A stretch of 64,000 bases of DNA from Virgibacillus necropolis (GCF_002224365.1 NZ_CP022437.1:3596001-3660000), one strand, 5' to 3'; shown: positions 15,602 through 25,343, counted from the stretch's first letter. Notes: generated by a model not told the origin, from the sequence alone. Numbers and translations: made by a program.

Positions 15602-15838
15602 TTAATGGGCTTGAGATTCTACGGTGTCTTTTTCGTTCAATCCAAGCTTCACCATTAATTCTACTTTGACATAAGGTACTTCCGTTTGCTCTGAAATTCT
15701 CTCGATTGAGACATGCGGATGTTTTATGACATAACTTTGTACTCGATTACTTTCCATTAGGCAAGTGTTACACATGGTGAACGGGCTAGATTCCATTGGC
15801 TTTTTACACAACCGACAATTACGGACTATTTCTCCCAT
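15602..15838 (-). CDS. Small zinc-ribbon / helix-turn-helix protein, YvyF-like architecture
   Basis: A 78-residue soluble protein. Four cysteines in two C-x2-C pairs (CRLC at 8-11, CNTC at 23-26) form a probable zinc ribbon, followed by a helical segment and a short HTH-like part (ERISEQTEVPYVKVELMVKLG). The layout is that of YvyF (flagellar operon protein family), but similarity is weak and there are no flagellar genes here. It has its own ribosome site (AAGGGGTGAG) and terminator and is divergent from the TDT-family gene. Function unknown; DNA or protein binding is a guess. Confidence 0.65.
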   Translation of the reverse strand: MGEIVRNCRLCKKPMESSPFTMCNTCLMESNRVQSYVIKHPHVSIERISEQTEVPYVKVELMVKLGLNEKDTVESQAH

Positions 15839-16050
15839 ATACTCACCCCTTATACGTGATTAGCACTATTATACAACTTTAGATAAAATGCAACAATATA
15901 ATTTTACACTATTTTGAAAAACAGTACTTTTGACATCATACATCTACTACTATTTATCTACCTCCAATTCCTTAGCTATTGTTCATCTTTATACCAAAAA
16001 GTGATATAATACACCATGTGAAGGTTTAGTGAACGAATGGAAGTGAACGT

Positions 16051-17109
16051 ATGCAACAAAAGAATAACTACAAAAAAATAGAGCCAGCATCTGGTGCCAT
16101 TATTATGGCAATTGGAATCTTTTTAATTGGTACAGTAAATGCTTTTCCCGTATTGGATATAACATTTGGTAAATACCTAGCGATTATTGTCATGATTGCT
16201 TGGGTCGTTATTTATAAATCATTATCTATTCAATTTTTCCAAAAGGACTTTTTGATTCCATTTATTAAACACCCTGTTAAATCTTTTACAATTGGGACCT
16301 GGATTGCTGGGGTTTCTGTGTTATGTAATGTGTTTATCAAATATTTCCCTGATATTATCCTTATTACACAAGCAATGGCGATTTTAAATACATTTTTATG
16401 GTTGTTTTTCTTAGTGACCTGCTTTTATAACTTTCGCAAGCTGTATTTTGAAAATCAACAATACCCAGTACATGGTGTCATACTACTATCAACTGTTGGT
16501 ACACAATCAATTATCTTACTGTTGAACAATGTATTTTTTCGATTTCCAACTTATTTTTCAGAAGCCATTATCATTCTTGGGTTTATGTTTTATTTAGCTG
16601 GAATTGTCTTAATAAGCAAACGGTATGTAAAACAAAAAAATTGGTCTCTGGCAAACGATTGGTCCAATACGAACTGCATTATTCATGGTGCATTATCGAT
16701 TACAGGCTTAGCGATTGTTACTACTAACACGTTTACTCCAGCGTTTATTGCTGCTTTTTGGGTAGTAGTATTCTTATTACTTGTCGTCATTGAGGCTATA
16801 GAAATATTACGTGCAATTGTTCGGATTAAAAAGTATGGATGGAATAAAGGATTATTTGAATACAATGTTAGTCAATGGTCAAGAAACTTTACCTTTGGGA
16901 TGTTTTATACATTTTCCTTAGTCATGCATTTTAACTCCTTTTATCCGATACCAGATATGCTTTTTAATTTCCAAACTAGTTTCATGGCATTTTGGGCATG
17001 GATTGTTTTAAGTGCATTAATCATTCAAATTGGTATCTTTATTAAATCGCGTATTGAAACGTATAGCCATGTAAAGGGTAGAAAAGTAACTCACTATAAG
17101 GCTAGTTAG
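16051..17109 (+). CDS. TDT-family (TehA/SLAC1-like) membrane transporter
   Basis: A polytopic membrane protein of 352 residues with about ten transmembrane helices, the number expected for the tellurite-resistance/dicarboxylate transporter (TDT) family. The segment HPVKSFTIGTWIAGVSV near residue 78 is the family's recognisable motif. Bacterial members move anions such as C4-dicarboxylates or sulfite, or act as channels; the substrate here is unknown. The ATG at 16051 has a poor ribosome site (GGAAGTGA). Single-gene unit with its own terminator. Confidence 0.72.
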   Translation: MQQKNNYKKIEPASGAIIMAIGIFLIGTVNAFPVLDITFGKYLAIIVMIAWVVIYKSLSIQFFQKDFLIPFIKHPVKSFTIGTWIAGVSVLCNVFIKYFPDIILITQAMAILNTFLWLFFLVTCFYNFRKLYFENQQYPVHGVILLSTVGTQSIILLLNNVFFRFPTYFSEAIIILGFMFYLAGIVLISKRYVKQKNWSLANDWSNTNCIIHGALSITGLAIVTTNTFTPAFIAAFWVVVFLLLVVIEAIEILRAIVRIKKYGWNKGLFEYNVSQWSRNFTFGMFYTFSLVMHFNSFYPIPDMLFNFQTSFMAFWAWIVLSALIIQIGIFIKSRIETYSHVKGRKVTHYKAS

Positions 17110-17120
17110 CCTTCTATACA

Positions 17121-17154
17121 AAAGCACTACAGGAAAAATCCTGTAGTGCTTTTT
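17121..17154 (+). terminator. Terminator after the TDT-family gene
   Basis: Perfect 14-base stem AAAGCACTACAGGA/TCCTGTAGTGCTTT with an AAAA loop and a T-run. The following -35 element of the ger promoter begins immediately after it. Confidence 0.92.
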
Positions 17155-17155
17155 G

Positions 17156-17185
17156 TAATAAATTTGATTGTTTCTCGCATACTAA
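17156..17185 (+). promoter_or_regulatory. Sigma-G promoter of the germinant-receptor operon
   Basis: TAATA (17156-17160; one mismatch to GHATR), 18 bases, CATACTA (17179-17185; exact match to CATnnTA), 28 bases before the first start codon. Germinant receptors are forespore genes under sigma-G, so sequence and function agree. Confidence 0.65.
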
Positions 17186-17213
17186 CACTACAAGCTTTTT
17201 TCAGGAGGTTCCT

Positions 17214-18722
17214 ATGCGAAAAAGTCGGCATAAAAATAAGAGTAGATCCTCCATTTTCCCGATAAAAGTGGATGAACTACAGGATTTATTAGAAAGTAAA
17301 TTTGAGAATAATCCGGACTTAATTTTTACTATCTATGAACATCAACAGAAAAAAGTTGCTATATTCTTTATTGCTTACCAAGTGCAGTCTGATAAATTGG
17401 AAGAGTTTTTATTACAACCTTTATTAAATAAAAAGGAAGAATGGACGAATAAATCACTATTAAATGAAATTCCGTTAAGTACTGGTGCCACTAAAGATAA
17501 CTTGGAAGATATACTTGAAAAGCTATTAATAGGAGAAGTCTTTGTATACCCTGAGGGTGAGAAAGAAACCGTATCCTTTTTACTTTTAAAGAAGGAAAAA
17601 CGTCAATTGGCAAGAGCCGAAACAGAATCACTTGTTTTAGGACCAAAAGTAGCTTTCACAGAATCATTAGTGACCAATTTAAATCTTGTTCGTTGGGGAA
17701 TTAGATCTACTGACTTGGTATTGGAAGAGATTAAAGTAGGGAAAATAACCCCTCGAGAAGTTCGGATAGTCTATATGAAATCAATCGCCAATGAATCTGA
17801 TGTGAATACGATGCGGCAACGTATACAAGATTTAAACGTAGATACTATTGAAGATAATACAGTGTTAATGCAGTATATTGAGGATTCACAAATCACCATT
17901 TTCCCACAATTCTATTCAACTGAATTACCTGATCGCTTTTGTTACACAGTAACAAGTGGAAAAGTAGGCGTATTAATGGAAGGTAGCCCAAATGGATTCA
18001 TTGGGCCAACGACACTGTTTAGTTTTTTTGAATCAACTGAAGATATATATATGCGGTGGAATGCTGGTTCTTTCTTCCGTATTTTACGTTTCGTTGCCAT
18101 GGTTCTGTCTGTATTACTTACACCATTATATGTAGCAGCTGTTACCTATCATTATGAATTAATTCCAACGCCAGAATTAATTACACTCGGTCAATCACGA
18201 GCAGCTGTTCCTTTCCCACCATTACTCGAGGCCCTAATTTTAGAATTCATGATTGAATTACTCCGCGAGGCAGGCGCTAGACTCCCTACGAAGGTAGGGC
18301 AAACAATGGGTATTGTTGGTGGTATCGTTATAGGGCAAGCTGCAGTTGAAGCTGGATTAACAAGTAGTATTCTCATTATCGTGATTGGAATTAGTGCACT
18401 TGCATCCTTTACATCACCTAGTTATTTAATGGGGACTACCGTCCGGGTGATACGATTTCCAATGATTATATTAGCTGGTCTGTTCGGAATTATTGGCATT
18501 ATGCTAGGTATTTGCTTCTTAATCATTCATCTATTACGCATCACATCACTTGGACGACCTTATTTGACACCACTATATCCGTTTATGTGGAAGGATTTTA
18601 ATAAGGCACTATTTCGTTTACCTCTAAATCTGCAATCCAACCGTGCATTTTTATTACGACCTAAGGATGCTACTCGATACAAAAGGAAGGAATCAACGAA
18701 AAAGAAAGACATAGATGAATAG
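17214..18722 (+). CDS. Spore germination protein, GerA-family A subunit
   Basis: First subunit of a Ger-type nutrient receptor in the spore inner membrane, 502 residues. A soluble N-terminal domain of about 280 residues is followed by a membrane domain of four to five helices starting near 285 (FRILRFVAMVLSVLLTPLYVA). The typical sequences PFPPLLEALILEFMIELLREAGARLP near 330-355 and the AGLTSSILIIVIGISALASFTSP region near 385 identify the GerKA/GerAA/GerBA family. A strong AGGAGG site precedes the ATG. The three-gene A-B-C order and forespore promoter match known germinant-receptor operons. The germinant cannot be read from sequence. Confidence 0.93.
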   Translation: MRKSRHKNKSRSSIFPIKVDELQDLLESKFENNPDLIFTIYEHQQKKVAIFFIAYQVQSDKLEEFLLQPLLNKKEEWTNKSLLNEIPLSTGATKDNLEDILEKLLIGEVFVYPEGEKETVSFLLLKKEKRQLARAETESLVLGPKVAFTESLVTNLNLVRWGIRSTDLVLEEIKVGKITPREVRIVYMKSIANESDVNTMRQRIQDLNVDTIEDNTVLMQYIEDSQITIFPQFYSTELPDRFCYTVTSGKVGVLMEGSPNGFIGPTTLFSFFESTEDIYMRWNAGSFFRILRFVAMVLSVLLTPLYVAAVTYHYELIPTPELITLGQSRAAVPFPPLLEALILEFMIELLREAGARLPTKVGQTMGIVGGIVIGQAAVEAGLTSSILIIVIGISALASFTSPSYLMGTTVRVIRFPMIILAGLFGIIGIMLGICFLIIHLLRITSLGRPYLTPLYPFMWKDFNKALFRLPLNLQSNRAFLLRPKDATRYKRKESTKKKDIDE

Positions 18723-18740
18723 GAATAGGTTGGTGAAATA

Positions 18741-19850
18741 ATGGATGTTAATGTAAAAATGAAAGGAAATCTGCAGATTCGTGCGTTCTATCTATTTTTC
18801 ATCATAACCTCTATTCAAACAGGGGCAGGAATTATGGGAGCTCCAAAGTTTATATATCTTGAGGCTAACCGCGATTCGTGGTTAGCTATCCTGATTGCAT
18901 TTGTTTATATGATTTTAGTTGTATTAGCTATATGTATCATAGTAAAACAATATGATAACGCAGATATATTTGGAATCCAAATTGACATATTTGGTGTTTG
19001 GATCGGCAAGCTTTTCGGGTGCATATTCATTATTCATATTATCGTGAGCCTGTTCTCTATTTTAATCACCTACATTGAAGTTATCCAGATATTTATATTC
19101 CCAACGTTTCCCACTTATACATTAGCGCTTATTTTATTAAGTTTAGTCATGTACAGTGTACTTGGAGGTATTAGAGTTATCGTAGGGGTCACGTTCATCT
19201 TCTTTATTTTAATTCAATTCTTAATGGTTCTATTAATTGTACCAGCTATGCGAATAGACATATTGCATTTTTTACCTGCATTTCAATCCTCTTTCGTTGA
19301 ATTATTAAAAGGAGCAAAAGCTACTTCTTACAGTTTCATTGGTTTTGAAATACTATTATTGTTATATCCATTCATACAAAATAAAAAAAACATAAAGCTT
19401 CCCGTTATTCTTGGGTTGGCATGGACAGCCTTTACGTTGCTTCTTGTAACGGTAATAGCCATTGGTTACTACAGTCCTAATCAATTGGGAAATTTGGATT
19501 GGTCTGTGCTTGGTTTATTTAAAATTGTATCATTTTCTTTTCTTGAACGGTTTGACTATGTTGTTGTGTCAGCTTGGATGATGGTTATCTTGCCTAATCT
19601 TCTCTTGCTAATGTGGGGAAGTACATATGGGGTTAAACGTTTATTTAACGTATCGCAGAAAAAAACACTTTATATTTTCACTGGGTTGTTGGTAGTTCTT
19701 TGTAGCTTCTTTAAAGACAGTCACGCCATTACTAATTTCGTTTCAATTATAGGTCAGGTAGGGTTCTGGATCGTATTTGTCTATCCATTTGTATTGCTAC
19801 CATTAGTATTAATAAAAAAGAAATGGCGTAAACATAAGGGTGAAGTGTAA
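18741..19850 (+). CDS. Spore germination protein, GerA-family B subunit (permease-like)
   Basis: Integral membrane subunit of the receptor, 369 residues, with about ten predicted helices across its length and no large soluble domain. It belongs to the endospore germination permease branch of the APC superfamily; in known receptors this subunit binds the germinant. The N-terminal QTGAGIMGAPKFIY sequence is typical of the family. It begins 18 bases after the A-subunit stop, and its TAA stop overlaps the ATG of the next gene by one base (TAATG), suggesting translational coupling. Confidence 0.92.
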   Translation: MDVNVKMKGNLQIRAFYLFFIITSIQTGAGIMGAPKFIYLEANRDSWLAILIAFVYMILVVLAICIIVKQYDNADIFGIQIDIFGVWIGKLFGCIFIIHIIVSLFSILITYIEVIQIFIFPTFPTYTLALILLSLVMYSVLGGIRVIVGVTFIFFILIQFLMVLLIVPAMRIDILHFLPAFQSSFVELLKGAKATSYSFIGFEILLLLYPFIQNKKNIKLPVILGLAWTAFTLLLVTVIAIGYYSPNQLGNLDWSVLGLFKIVSFSFLERFDYVVVSAWMMVILPNLLLLMWGSTYGVKRLFNVSQKKTLYIFTGLLVVLCSFFKDSHAITNFVSIIGQVGFWIVFVYPFVLLPLVLIKKKWRKHKGEV

Positions 19851-20992
19851 TGAGGAATAAAAAATTAGTAGCTTTATTATTATTGTCCATCATTTTACTA
19901 AACGGTTGTCTACCATCTAAAGAAATTGAAAGTCTAGGAATTATTAATACAAGAGGTGTTGATATTCTCGATGCTGGAAAGTTGAAGACTACAATTGTAT
20001 ATTTTCAATTTGATACCCAATCAAAAGAAATTACGAAAATTATATCTGGCATTGGCGAAACAATAAAAGGAGCGAGAGCAAACGCTAATTTTAAAACCAA
20101 TTTCGAGTTAACTCCTGGCCAAATTCGTTTGGAATTATACGGGATAGAAGCAGCGAAGAAAGGCATACTCCCCTATCTAGATACGTTGGCTCGAGACGCC
20201 AAGGTTGCGGATACCATGTTCCTAGCAGTAAGTGAAACAACAGCAGAGGAAGTTATAACCATGGGGCAAGACGATTCCTCAGTTAACGTTGGGCATTATT
20301 TATACCAATTAATTGAGCGAACTTTAAATGATGACATCATTCCTCGAACGACCCTGCAGGATTTCATCCATATCTATTATGATGTAGGTGAAGATCCTAT
20401 ATTGCCTATATTAAAAATGGAGGAAGGAAGACCTTATTTACACGCTATGGCATTATTTAAAGGGGACAAGTATGTAGGCAAAATACCTACAGAAAAAGCT
20501 TTTTTATTAAATATGCTAGAGAAAACGGTTGAAACAAGCATGTTAGAATTGGAGCTTCCCCTTGAGCCATTTAAAGAACAATTAGTAAATTCTTCGGATA
20601 AAAAAGATGACAAAAAAACATTCAATGCGCTACTAAGAGTGTTGAACGGTAATGGAGAAACTAAGATAAGTGATTTGAACAATTTAACATTTGAAACACG
20701 TGTAAAGATTGATTTACGTTTACTTGAGCTATCAAAAGAAATCAAACTTAAGAACCCAAAGATTGAGATATTATTAGAAAAAAAAATTGAAAAAAACCTA
20801 GAACAACAGTATGCAGATCTTTTAACTAAAGTACAAGAACTTAATGTTGATCCGTTTGGATATGGAAGTATTTACCGAAGTCAAAAAGAAAATGGAAAAT
20901 TAACGGATAAAGATTGGAGAAATAGATTTCCGGACATAAAAGTAAATTTTCATGTCGACGCTAAAATTTTGCGCCATGGCATTACCCAATAA
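19850..20992 (+). CDS. Spore germination lipoprotein, GerA-family C subunit
   Basis: Third receptor subunit, 380 residues. The signal peptide ends in the lipobox LLNGC with Cys20 as the lipidation site, placing the protein on the outer face of the inner spore membrane. The remainder is the Ger(x)C domain, with conserved IESLGIINTRGVDILD near 26-41 and the C-terminal DPFGYGSIYRSQ near 330. It is coupled to the B subunit by a one-base overlap and is the last gene of the operon; a long hairpin repeat begins directly after its stop. Confidence 0.92.
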   Translation: MRNKKLVALLLLSIILLNGCLPSKEIESLGIINTRGVDILDAGKLKTTIVYFQFDTQSKEITKIISGIGETIKGARANANFKTNFELTPGQIRLELYGIEAAKKGILPYLDTLARDAKVADTMFLAVSETTAEEVITMGQDDSSVNVGHYLYQLIERTLNDDIIPRTTLQDFIHIYYDVGEDPILPILKMEEGRPYLHAMALFKGDKYVGKIPTEKAFLLNMLEKTVETSMLELELPLEPFKEQLVNSSDKKDDKKTFNALLRVLNGNGETKISDLNNLTFETRVKIDLRLLELSKEIKLKNPKIEILLEKKIEKNLEQQYADLLTKVQELNVDPFGYGSIYRSQKENGKLTDKDWRNRFPDIKVNFHVDAKILRHGITQ

Positions 20993-21113
20993 GAAAAGCG
21001 CAAGCGCTCGAAAGACACGAGAAGCATAAGCAGAGCGGTGCAGTGTGGGTGCTTTTGCCTCGCGCGGAAGCGAACTGCTTATGTCTCGAGTGTCTAGGGC
21101 GCTTGCGCTAGAC
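20993..21113. repeat. GCGCAAGCGC hairpin repeat, copy A
   Basis: Starts GAAAAGCGCAAGCGC and ends GCGCTTGCGCTAGAC; the 10-base outer arms (20998-21007 and 21099-21108) are perfect complements. A second pair of arms inside (GACACGAG..AGCATAAGCAG against CTGCTTATG..CTCGAGTGTC) extends the fold into a long imperfect hairpin. It lies just after the ger operon and may end its transcript. A related element is at 34396-34599. Confidence 0.85.
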
Positions 21114-21196
21114 AGATAATCGCCAAAATTTTATACTTTTCTTTGCTCTTAATAAACGCGCTCGCATCATTAAACGCGGCGCGTATGGCAATTACA

Positions 21197-22015
21197 TTAT
21201 CTCATATCGTTAGGATGAGATCCTATTCTCATATCCTCATTCATCTGATTCAGATATTCCATGTCCTTCGTCGATAGTTTAAAATCAAATACATTAGCAT
21301 TTTCCTTTTGACGTATTGCTTTGACTGATTTTGGTATGACTATAAAATCATTTTCTAAATGCCACCTAATGATTAGTTGTGCAACCGATTTATCATAGTT
21401 GGAGGCCATCTTTGTTAATAGTGGATCATCTAAGTACCTGGCTCTTCCAAGTGGTGACCATGATTCCACAGCAATACCATGCCGACGACAATACTCAACC
21501 GTGCTCTTTTGTTGTAATTTAGGGTGCAATTCAATTTGGTCAACTACAGGTGTTTCATTAGCTGTTTTTGATAATTCTTCCAAATGATGATCAAGAAAGT
21601 TACTTACACCTATCGCTCCTACACGATCAGTCTTATTAATCTCTTCTAAGGCTTTCCAAGTATCAGGAAAACCTTCTGGGATTGGCCAGTGAATCAAAAA
21701 TAGATCTAGATAATCAAAACTTAACTTTTCCATACTTCGCTCAAAGGCCTTTAAGGCATTATCGTAACCGTGATCATCATTCCATACTTTACTTGTTACA
21801 AAAATATCTTCACGGGGAATTCCTGAATTACGTATCGCTTTGCCCACCCCATATTCATTTCCGTAAAAGCTTGCTGTATCAATATGTCGATAACCTAAAT
21901 CAAGTGCACTTAATACTGTATCATATACTTGGTCTTCTGGAACCTTATATACACCAAGACCCAACCTAGGAATAGAAACACCATTAGAAAGCTTTTTCAA
22001 ACTCGGAATATCCAT
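21197..22015 (-). CDS. Aldo/keto reductase
   Basis: NADPH-dependent reductase of the AKR superfamily, 272 residues with the TIM-barrel signatures LDLGYRHIDTASFYGNE near 40 (catalytic Asp and Tyr), the lysine in VTSKVW near 75, and the His in LFLIHWP near 105. The C-terminal IPKSV motif (near 225) binds the cofactor phosphate. It resembles the glyoxal/methylglyoxal reductase group (YvgN/YtbE) of B. subtilis. The ATG at 22015 is preferred over a GTG at 22027 because AAAGGTG lies 9 bases upstream. A weak sigma-B-like sequence precedes it. Substrate is not determined. Confidence 0.88.
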   Translation of the reverse strand: MDIPSLKKLSNGVSIPRLGLGVYKVPEDQVYDTVLSALDLGYRHIDTASFYGNEYGVGKAIRNSGIPREDIFVTSKVWNDDHGYDNALKAFERSMEKLSFDYLDLFLIHWPIPEGFPDTWKALEEINKTDRVGAIGVSNFLDHHLEELSKTANETPVVDQIELHPKLQQKSTVEYCRRHGIAVESWSPLGRARYLDDPLLTKMASNYDKSVAQLIIRWHLENDFIVIPKSVKAIRQKENANVFDFKLSTKDMEYLNQMNEDMRIGSHPNDMR

Positions 22016-22036
22016 TTTGCACCACACCTTTCTTAT

Positions 22037-22060
22037 TACTTCTATCTATTACCCTTATTT
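22037..22060 (-). promoter_or_regulatory. Weak candidate sigma-B promoter of the aldo/keto reductase gene
   Basis: On the minus strand GGGTAA appears about 30 bases upstream of the ATG, with a GTT-rich sequence 13 bases further upstream that partly matches GTTTAA and overlaps the opuAA terminator tail. The -35 has two mismatches; I list it only because related reductases are stress-induced. Confidence 0.25.
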
Positions 22061-22066
22061 TAACAG

Positions 22067-22098
22067 AAAAAACTGACCATCGTTGACAGCCAGTTTTT
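22067..22098 (-). terminator. Terminator of the opuA operon
   Basis: Imperfect hairpin AAAACTGGC...GGTCAGTTTT on the minus strand followed by a T-run, just downstream of the opuAA stop. Confidence 0.7.
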
Positions 22099-22108
22099 CT
22101 TATCTTTT

Positions 22109-23317
22109 TCACCCATGATATTCTGCACTTTCACTTACATCTTTAGACACAAGTCCTGACAATACATGTACTCGAAGAATGAATCCAATGAGCTTATCTT
22201 CACTATTCACTACTGCCAATGGGAACTTAGATTCCAGTGTTTTCGGAATTAGCTCACTTACATACTCATCTTGCTGAACAATGGTAATATCTGTCCGCAA
22301 CACATCTGCCAACTCTTGCTTTAATTTTATTCCTTTAATCGCATCATCAATCGTTACAATGCCTTTGACGTGTCGCTTTCGATCTACAACAAAAACACTA
22401 GATATATTATTCTCTTCCATTTCTTTAACGGCAACATTGAGTCCATCTTTCGTCGAAACTAGTGCGTTTGGTTTGATCATAACATGCTCAGCTTGAAAAA
22501 CTTTCGAACGATCTATGTCCTTGATAAAATCTGAGATATAATCATCAGCAGGTTGTTCGATTATATCCTCTGGGGTTCCTACCTGGATGACTTTACCATC
22601 CTTCATTACTGCAACGCGATCACCTAGCTTAAAAGCTTCATTTACATCATGTGTGATAAAAATAATTGTTTTTTGCAAGCGATCCTGAATATCTAATAAT
22701 TCTAATTGCATTTCTCTGCGTATAAGCGGATCGAGTGCACTAAAAGGTTCATCCATTAAAAGTATATCCGGATCATTTGCTAGCGCACGAGCTAATCCTA
22801 CACGCTGTTGCATCCCACCAGATAACTGATCAGGATATTTTTCTTCCCAACCTTTTAGGCCAACCACTTCCAGATTTTTTCGTGCAATTTCTTCACGTTT
22901 TTCTTTACTAACTTTACGAACCTCTAAACCATATTCCACATTGGCTTGCACAGTTCGATGATTAAACAAACCAAAGTGCTGAAACACCATTGCTATTTTT
23001 TCTTGGCGAACTTTTTTTAATTGCGCACCACTATACTTGGCAATATCTTCACCGTCAATAAAAATCGATCCATCCGTTGGTTTGTTAAGTAAATTAAAAC
23101 AACGAATTAAAGTTGATTTTCCACTACCGGACAATCCCATGATTACAAAAATTTCCCCTTGATTAATTTCCATTGATGCATTATATACGCCCACTGTATG
23201 CCCTGTTTCGGCTAGAATTTCATCTTTAGTCATTCCTGCTTTGATTTGAGGAATAACTGATTTAGGTTTCGAACCAAATATCTTGGACACATTTTCTAAC
23301 TTTATTTTAGTTGTCAT
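22109..23317 (-). CDS. opuAA: Glycine betaine ABC transporter, ATP-binding subunit
   Basis: 402 residues. Walker A is GLSGSGKST near 60, the signature is LSGGMQQRVGLARAL near 165 and Walker B is ILLMDEPFSALDP near 187. The C-terminal 120 residues contain two CBS motifs, which in OpuA sense ionic strength. The family-specific N-terminal KIFGSKPKSV region is present. It overlaps the permease gene by 4 bases. It energises uptake of the compatible solute glycine betaine at high osmolarity. Confidence 0.93.
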   Translation of the reverse strand: MTTKIKLENVSKIFGSKPKSVIPQIKAGMTKDEILAETGHTVGVYNASMEINQGEIFVIMGLSGSGKSTLIRCFNLLNKPTDGSIFIDGEDIAKYSGAQLKKVRQEKIAMVFQHFGLFNHRTVQANVEYGLEVRKVSKEKREEIARKNLEVVGLKGWEEKYPDQLSGGMQQRVGLARALANDPDILLMDEPFSALDPLIRREMQLELLDIQDRLQKTIIFITHDVNEAFKLGDRVAVMKDGKVIQVGTPEDIIEQPADDYISDFIKDIDRSKVFQAEHVMIKPNALVSTKDGLNVAVKEMEENNISSVFVVDRKRHVKGIVTIDDAIKGIKLKQELADVLRTDITIVQQDEYVSELIPKTLESKFPLAVVNSEDKLIGFILRVHVLSGLVSKDVSESAEYHG

Positions 23318-24174
23318 TCGTTAATCCTCCTATGCTTCTGGAGTTTATCCGCTACGCCACCAGTGACACGGTCTATAATTATTGCTAGAAATACAATACT
23401 AATTCCTGCTTCAAATCCGAGTGAGATATCAATCCGGTTAATAGAAACTAGTACTTGCTCCCCAAGTCCCTGCGCACCAACCATAGAAGCGATAACAACC
23501 ATCGCAAGTGCCATCATAGTTGTTTGGTTTACACCGGCCATGATTGTCGGCAAAGCTTGAGGCAACTGAATTTTATTTAACATTTGGAACCTTGATGAAC
23601 CAAATGATTGTGCGGATTCAATTACCTCTTTATCTACACCACGAATGGCAAGCTCGGTTAACCGAATTACAGGAGGAACCGCGTATATTAAAGTAGCAAA
23701 AATTGCAGACACGTTTCCTAATCCAAAGAAAAATATTGCGGGTATCAGGTAAACAAAGCTTGGCATGGTTTGCATAGCGTCCAGGATTGGTCGCATAACA
23801 GTTGAAAATCCCTTACTAAATGCCATCCAAATTCCTAACGGGATCCCTATTGCAAGCGAAATAATTACCGCTGTCAATACGATCGCAATCGTTATCATCA
23901 AATCTTCCCATAACCCAAAGGTACCGATTAAAAAAATAAATATACCATATATTATCCCTGAGACGAGTGATTTAAAATACCAACCTAACAAAACAATAAT
24001 GAGTATAAATGCCCACCATGGCATCCATAATAATAATGCTTCAATTCCATTAATGATGTCTGATGAAAATAAATAAATGAAATCAAATAGAGGTTTAAAC
24101 CTTGTATCTAAAAATCCTACAAATTCTTCTACATAATCCCCAAGATTCGTTGTTATATCTGGAAAGATTCCCAT
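23314..24174 (-). CDS. opuAB: Glycine betaine ABC transporter, permease subunit
   Basis: 286 residues with about six to seven membrane helices from residue 45 onward, and the binding-protein-dependent transport signature near 185 (ESAQSFGSSRFQMLNKIQLP), where the conserved EAA loop contacts the ATPase. The N-terminal 40 residues are amphipathic. It sits between the binding-protein gene and the ATPase gene, overlapping the latter by 4 bases. Confidence 0.93.
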   Translation of the reverse strand: MGIFPDITTNLGDYVEEFVGFLDTRFKPLFDFIYLFSSDIINGIEALLLWMPWWAFILIIVLLGWYFKSLVSGIIYGIFIFLIGTFGLWEDLMITIAIVLTAVIISLAIGIPLGIWMAFSKGFSTVMRPILDAMQTMPSFVYLIPAIFFFGLGNVSAIFATLIYAVPPVIRLTELAIRGVDKEVIESAQSFGSSRFQMLNKIQLPQALPTIMAGVNQTTMMALAMVVIASMVGAQGLGEQVLVSINRIDISLGFEAGISIVFLAIIIDRVTGGVADKLQKHRRINE

Positions 24175-24338
24175 AGGCAGACTGTATAGCTACAGCCCTC
24201 TCACCTCACTTTTTTTTAGATTATAACGGCAGCCAACCCACAGAGGCCAGCTGCCAACTTTTTACGGCTCGTTCTAGCACCCACTGGCCAGAGCCTTCAG
24301 GTCATAAGCCAATAAATAGACACTTGTGCTTTTGTTCA
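24175..24338. other. Spacer between opuAC and opuAB, no gene
   Basis: A 164-base gap inside the opuA operon, longer than the other joints. It carries short inverted segments such as CAGCCAACCC...GGCCAGCTGCC and GGCCAG...CTGGCC but no ORF with a ribosome site. It may lower expression of the membrane parts relative to the binding protein. Confidence 0.4.
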
Positions 24339-25343
24339 CTACTTCATGGAATCTTTGACTTTTTTAGCCACGTCTTCTGAAACCCAACCTGTCCAGATAT
24401 CTTCATGTTCACCCATCCACCAAATTGCTGCTTCTTCAGGTGATGCTTGATTTTCTTCCATATATTTTAGAGCTTCTTCGGTTAATTTAGATGTTGTTTC
24501 ATAGTTGCTTAAAAAGTCTACAACTTTTGGTGCCTGATCAGGCATATCTTTATGAACAGCTACTACTACATCATTTGGTGGGAATTCTGTTCCTTTTGTT
24601 TTTTCCCAAATCTCCTGATCAAATTCCGGCTCTTGTAGTAACGTAAGATCATATTTTGCAGTAACAGCAGTAGGGGACCAGTAATAACCGACCCAAGCCT
24701 CTCCAGCTTTAATAGCATCTGTCATGGAAGCAACAATTGCTGCGTCTGAACCGGGCATAAAGTTTACAAATGTATCATTTAAACCATAAGTATCCATTTT
24801 TTGAGTAATAGCTTCCGCCACTGCCCAACCACTTGGCGCATTTATCAAACGACCCTTTTCAGGCTCTGCAGGATCTGCAAACAATTCAGGGTAATTTTTT
24901 AAATCCTCAACTGTTTTCAAATCAGGCGCCATTGGCTCAATTCCTCTTTCTTCGTCCCCTTCTATCACATATGTAGGAACATATAAACCTTGTACATTAT
25001 CATCAAAGTTTACTGAAACCTTTTCAATTTCTCCTGCGTCAATAGCTTCGTTGTATATTTCTTTAATATTATCTGTCCATACTTCCATGTAGACATTGAT
25101 ATCACCTTCCGTTAATCCTTGGAAAGTTGCTGCAGTTGATCCAGGAGTCACTTCTGTTTCATATCCATAACCCTCCTCAACGATTTTTTGTGCAATGCTA
25201 TTGTGGACGCGAATACTGTCCCATCCCGCATCAGCAAATACAATTTTATCCAATTCACCACTAGATTCAGATCCTTCGCCACAGGCTGAAAGTACTACTA
25301 GTACGGCAGTCGATAACAACATAAAAATTTTTTTCATCTTCAT
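24339..25343 (-). CDS. opuAC: Glycine betaine-binding lipoprotein
   Basis: Extracellular substrate-binding protein, 334 residues, signal peptide ending LSAC with Cys21 as lipid anchor. Tryptophans expected to form the cation-pi cage for the quaternary ammonium are visible (DAGWDSIRVHN near 40, EVWTDN near 87, YYWSP near 218). The single full-length OpuAC domain is unfused to the permease. It is the first gene of the operon, so order here is binding protein, permease, ATPase, unlike the AA-AB-AC order of B. subtilis opuA. The ribosome site AAGGGGC precedes the ATG. Proline betaine or choline are alternative substrates. Confidence 0.92.
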   Translation of the reverse strand: MKMKKIFMLLSTAVLVVLSACGEGSESSGELDKIVFADAGWDSIRVHNSIAQKIVEEGYGYETEVTPGSTAATFQGLTEGDINVYMEVWTDNIKEIYNEAIDAGEIEKVSVNFDDNVQGLYVPTYVIEGDEERGIEPMAPDLKTVEDLKNYPELFADPAEPEKGRLINAPSGWAVAEAITQKMDTYGLNDTFVNFMPGSDAAIVASMTDAIKAGEAWVGYYWSPTAVTAKYDLTLLQEPEFDQEIWEKTKGTEFPPNDVVVAVHKDMPDQAPKVVDFLSNYETTSKLTEEALKYMEENQASPEEAAIWWMGEHEDIWTGWVSEDVAKKVKDSMK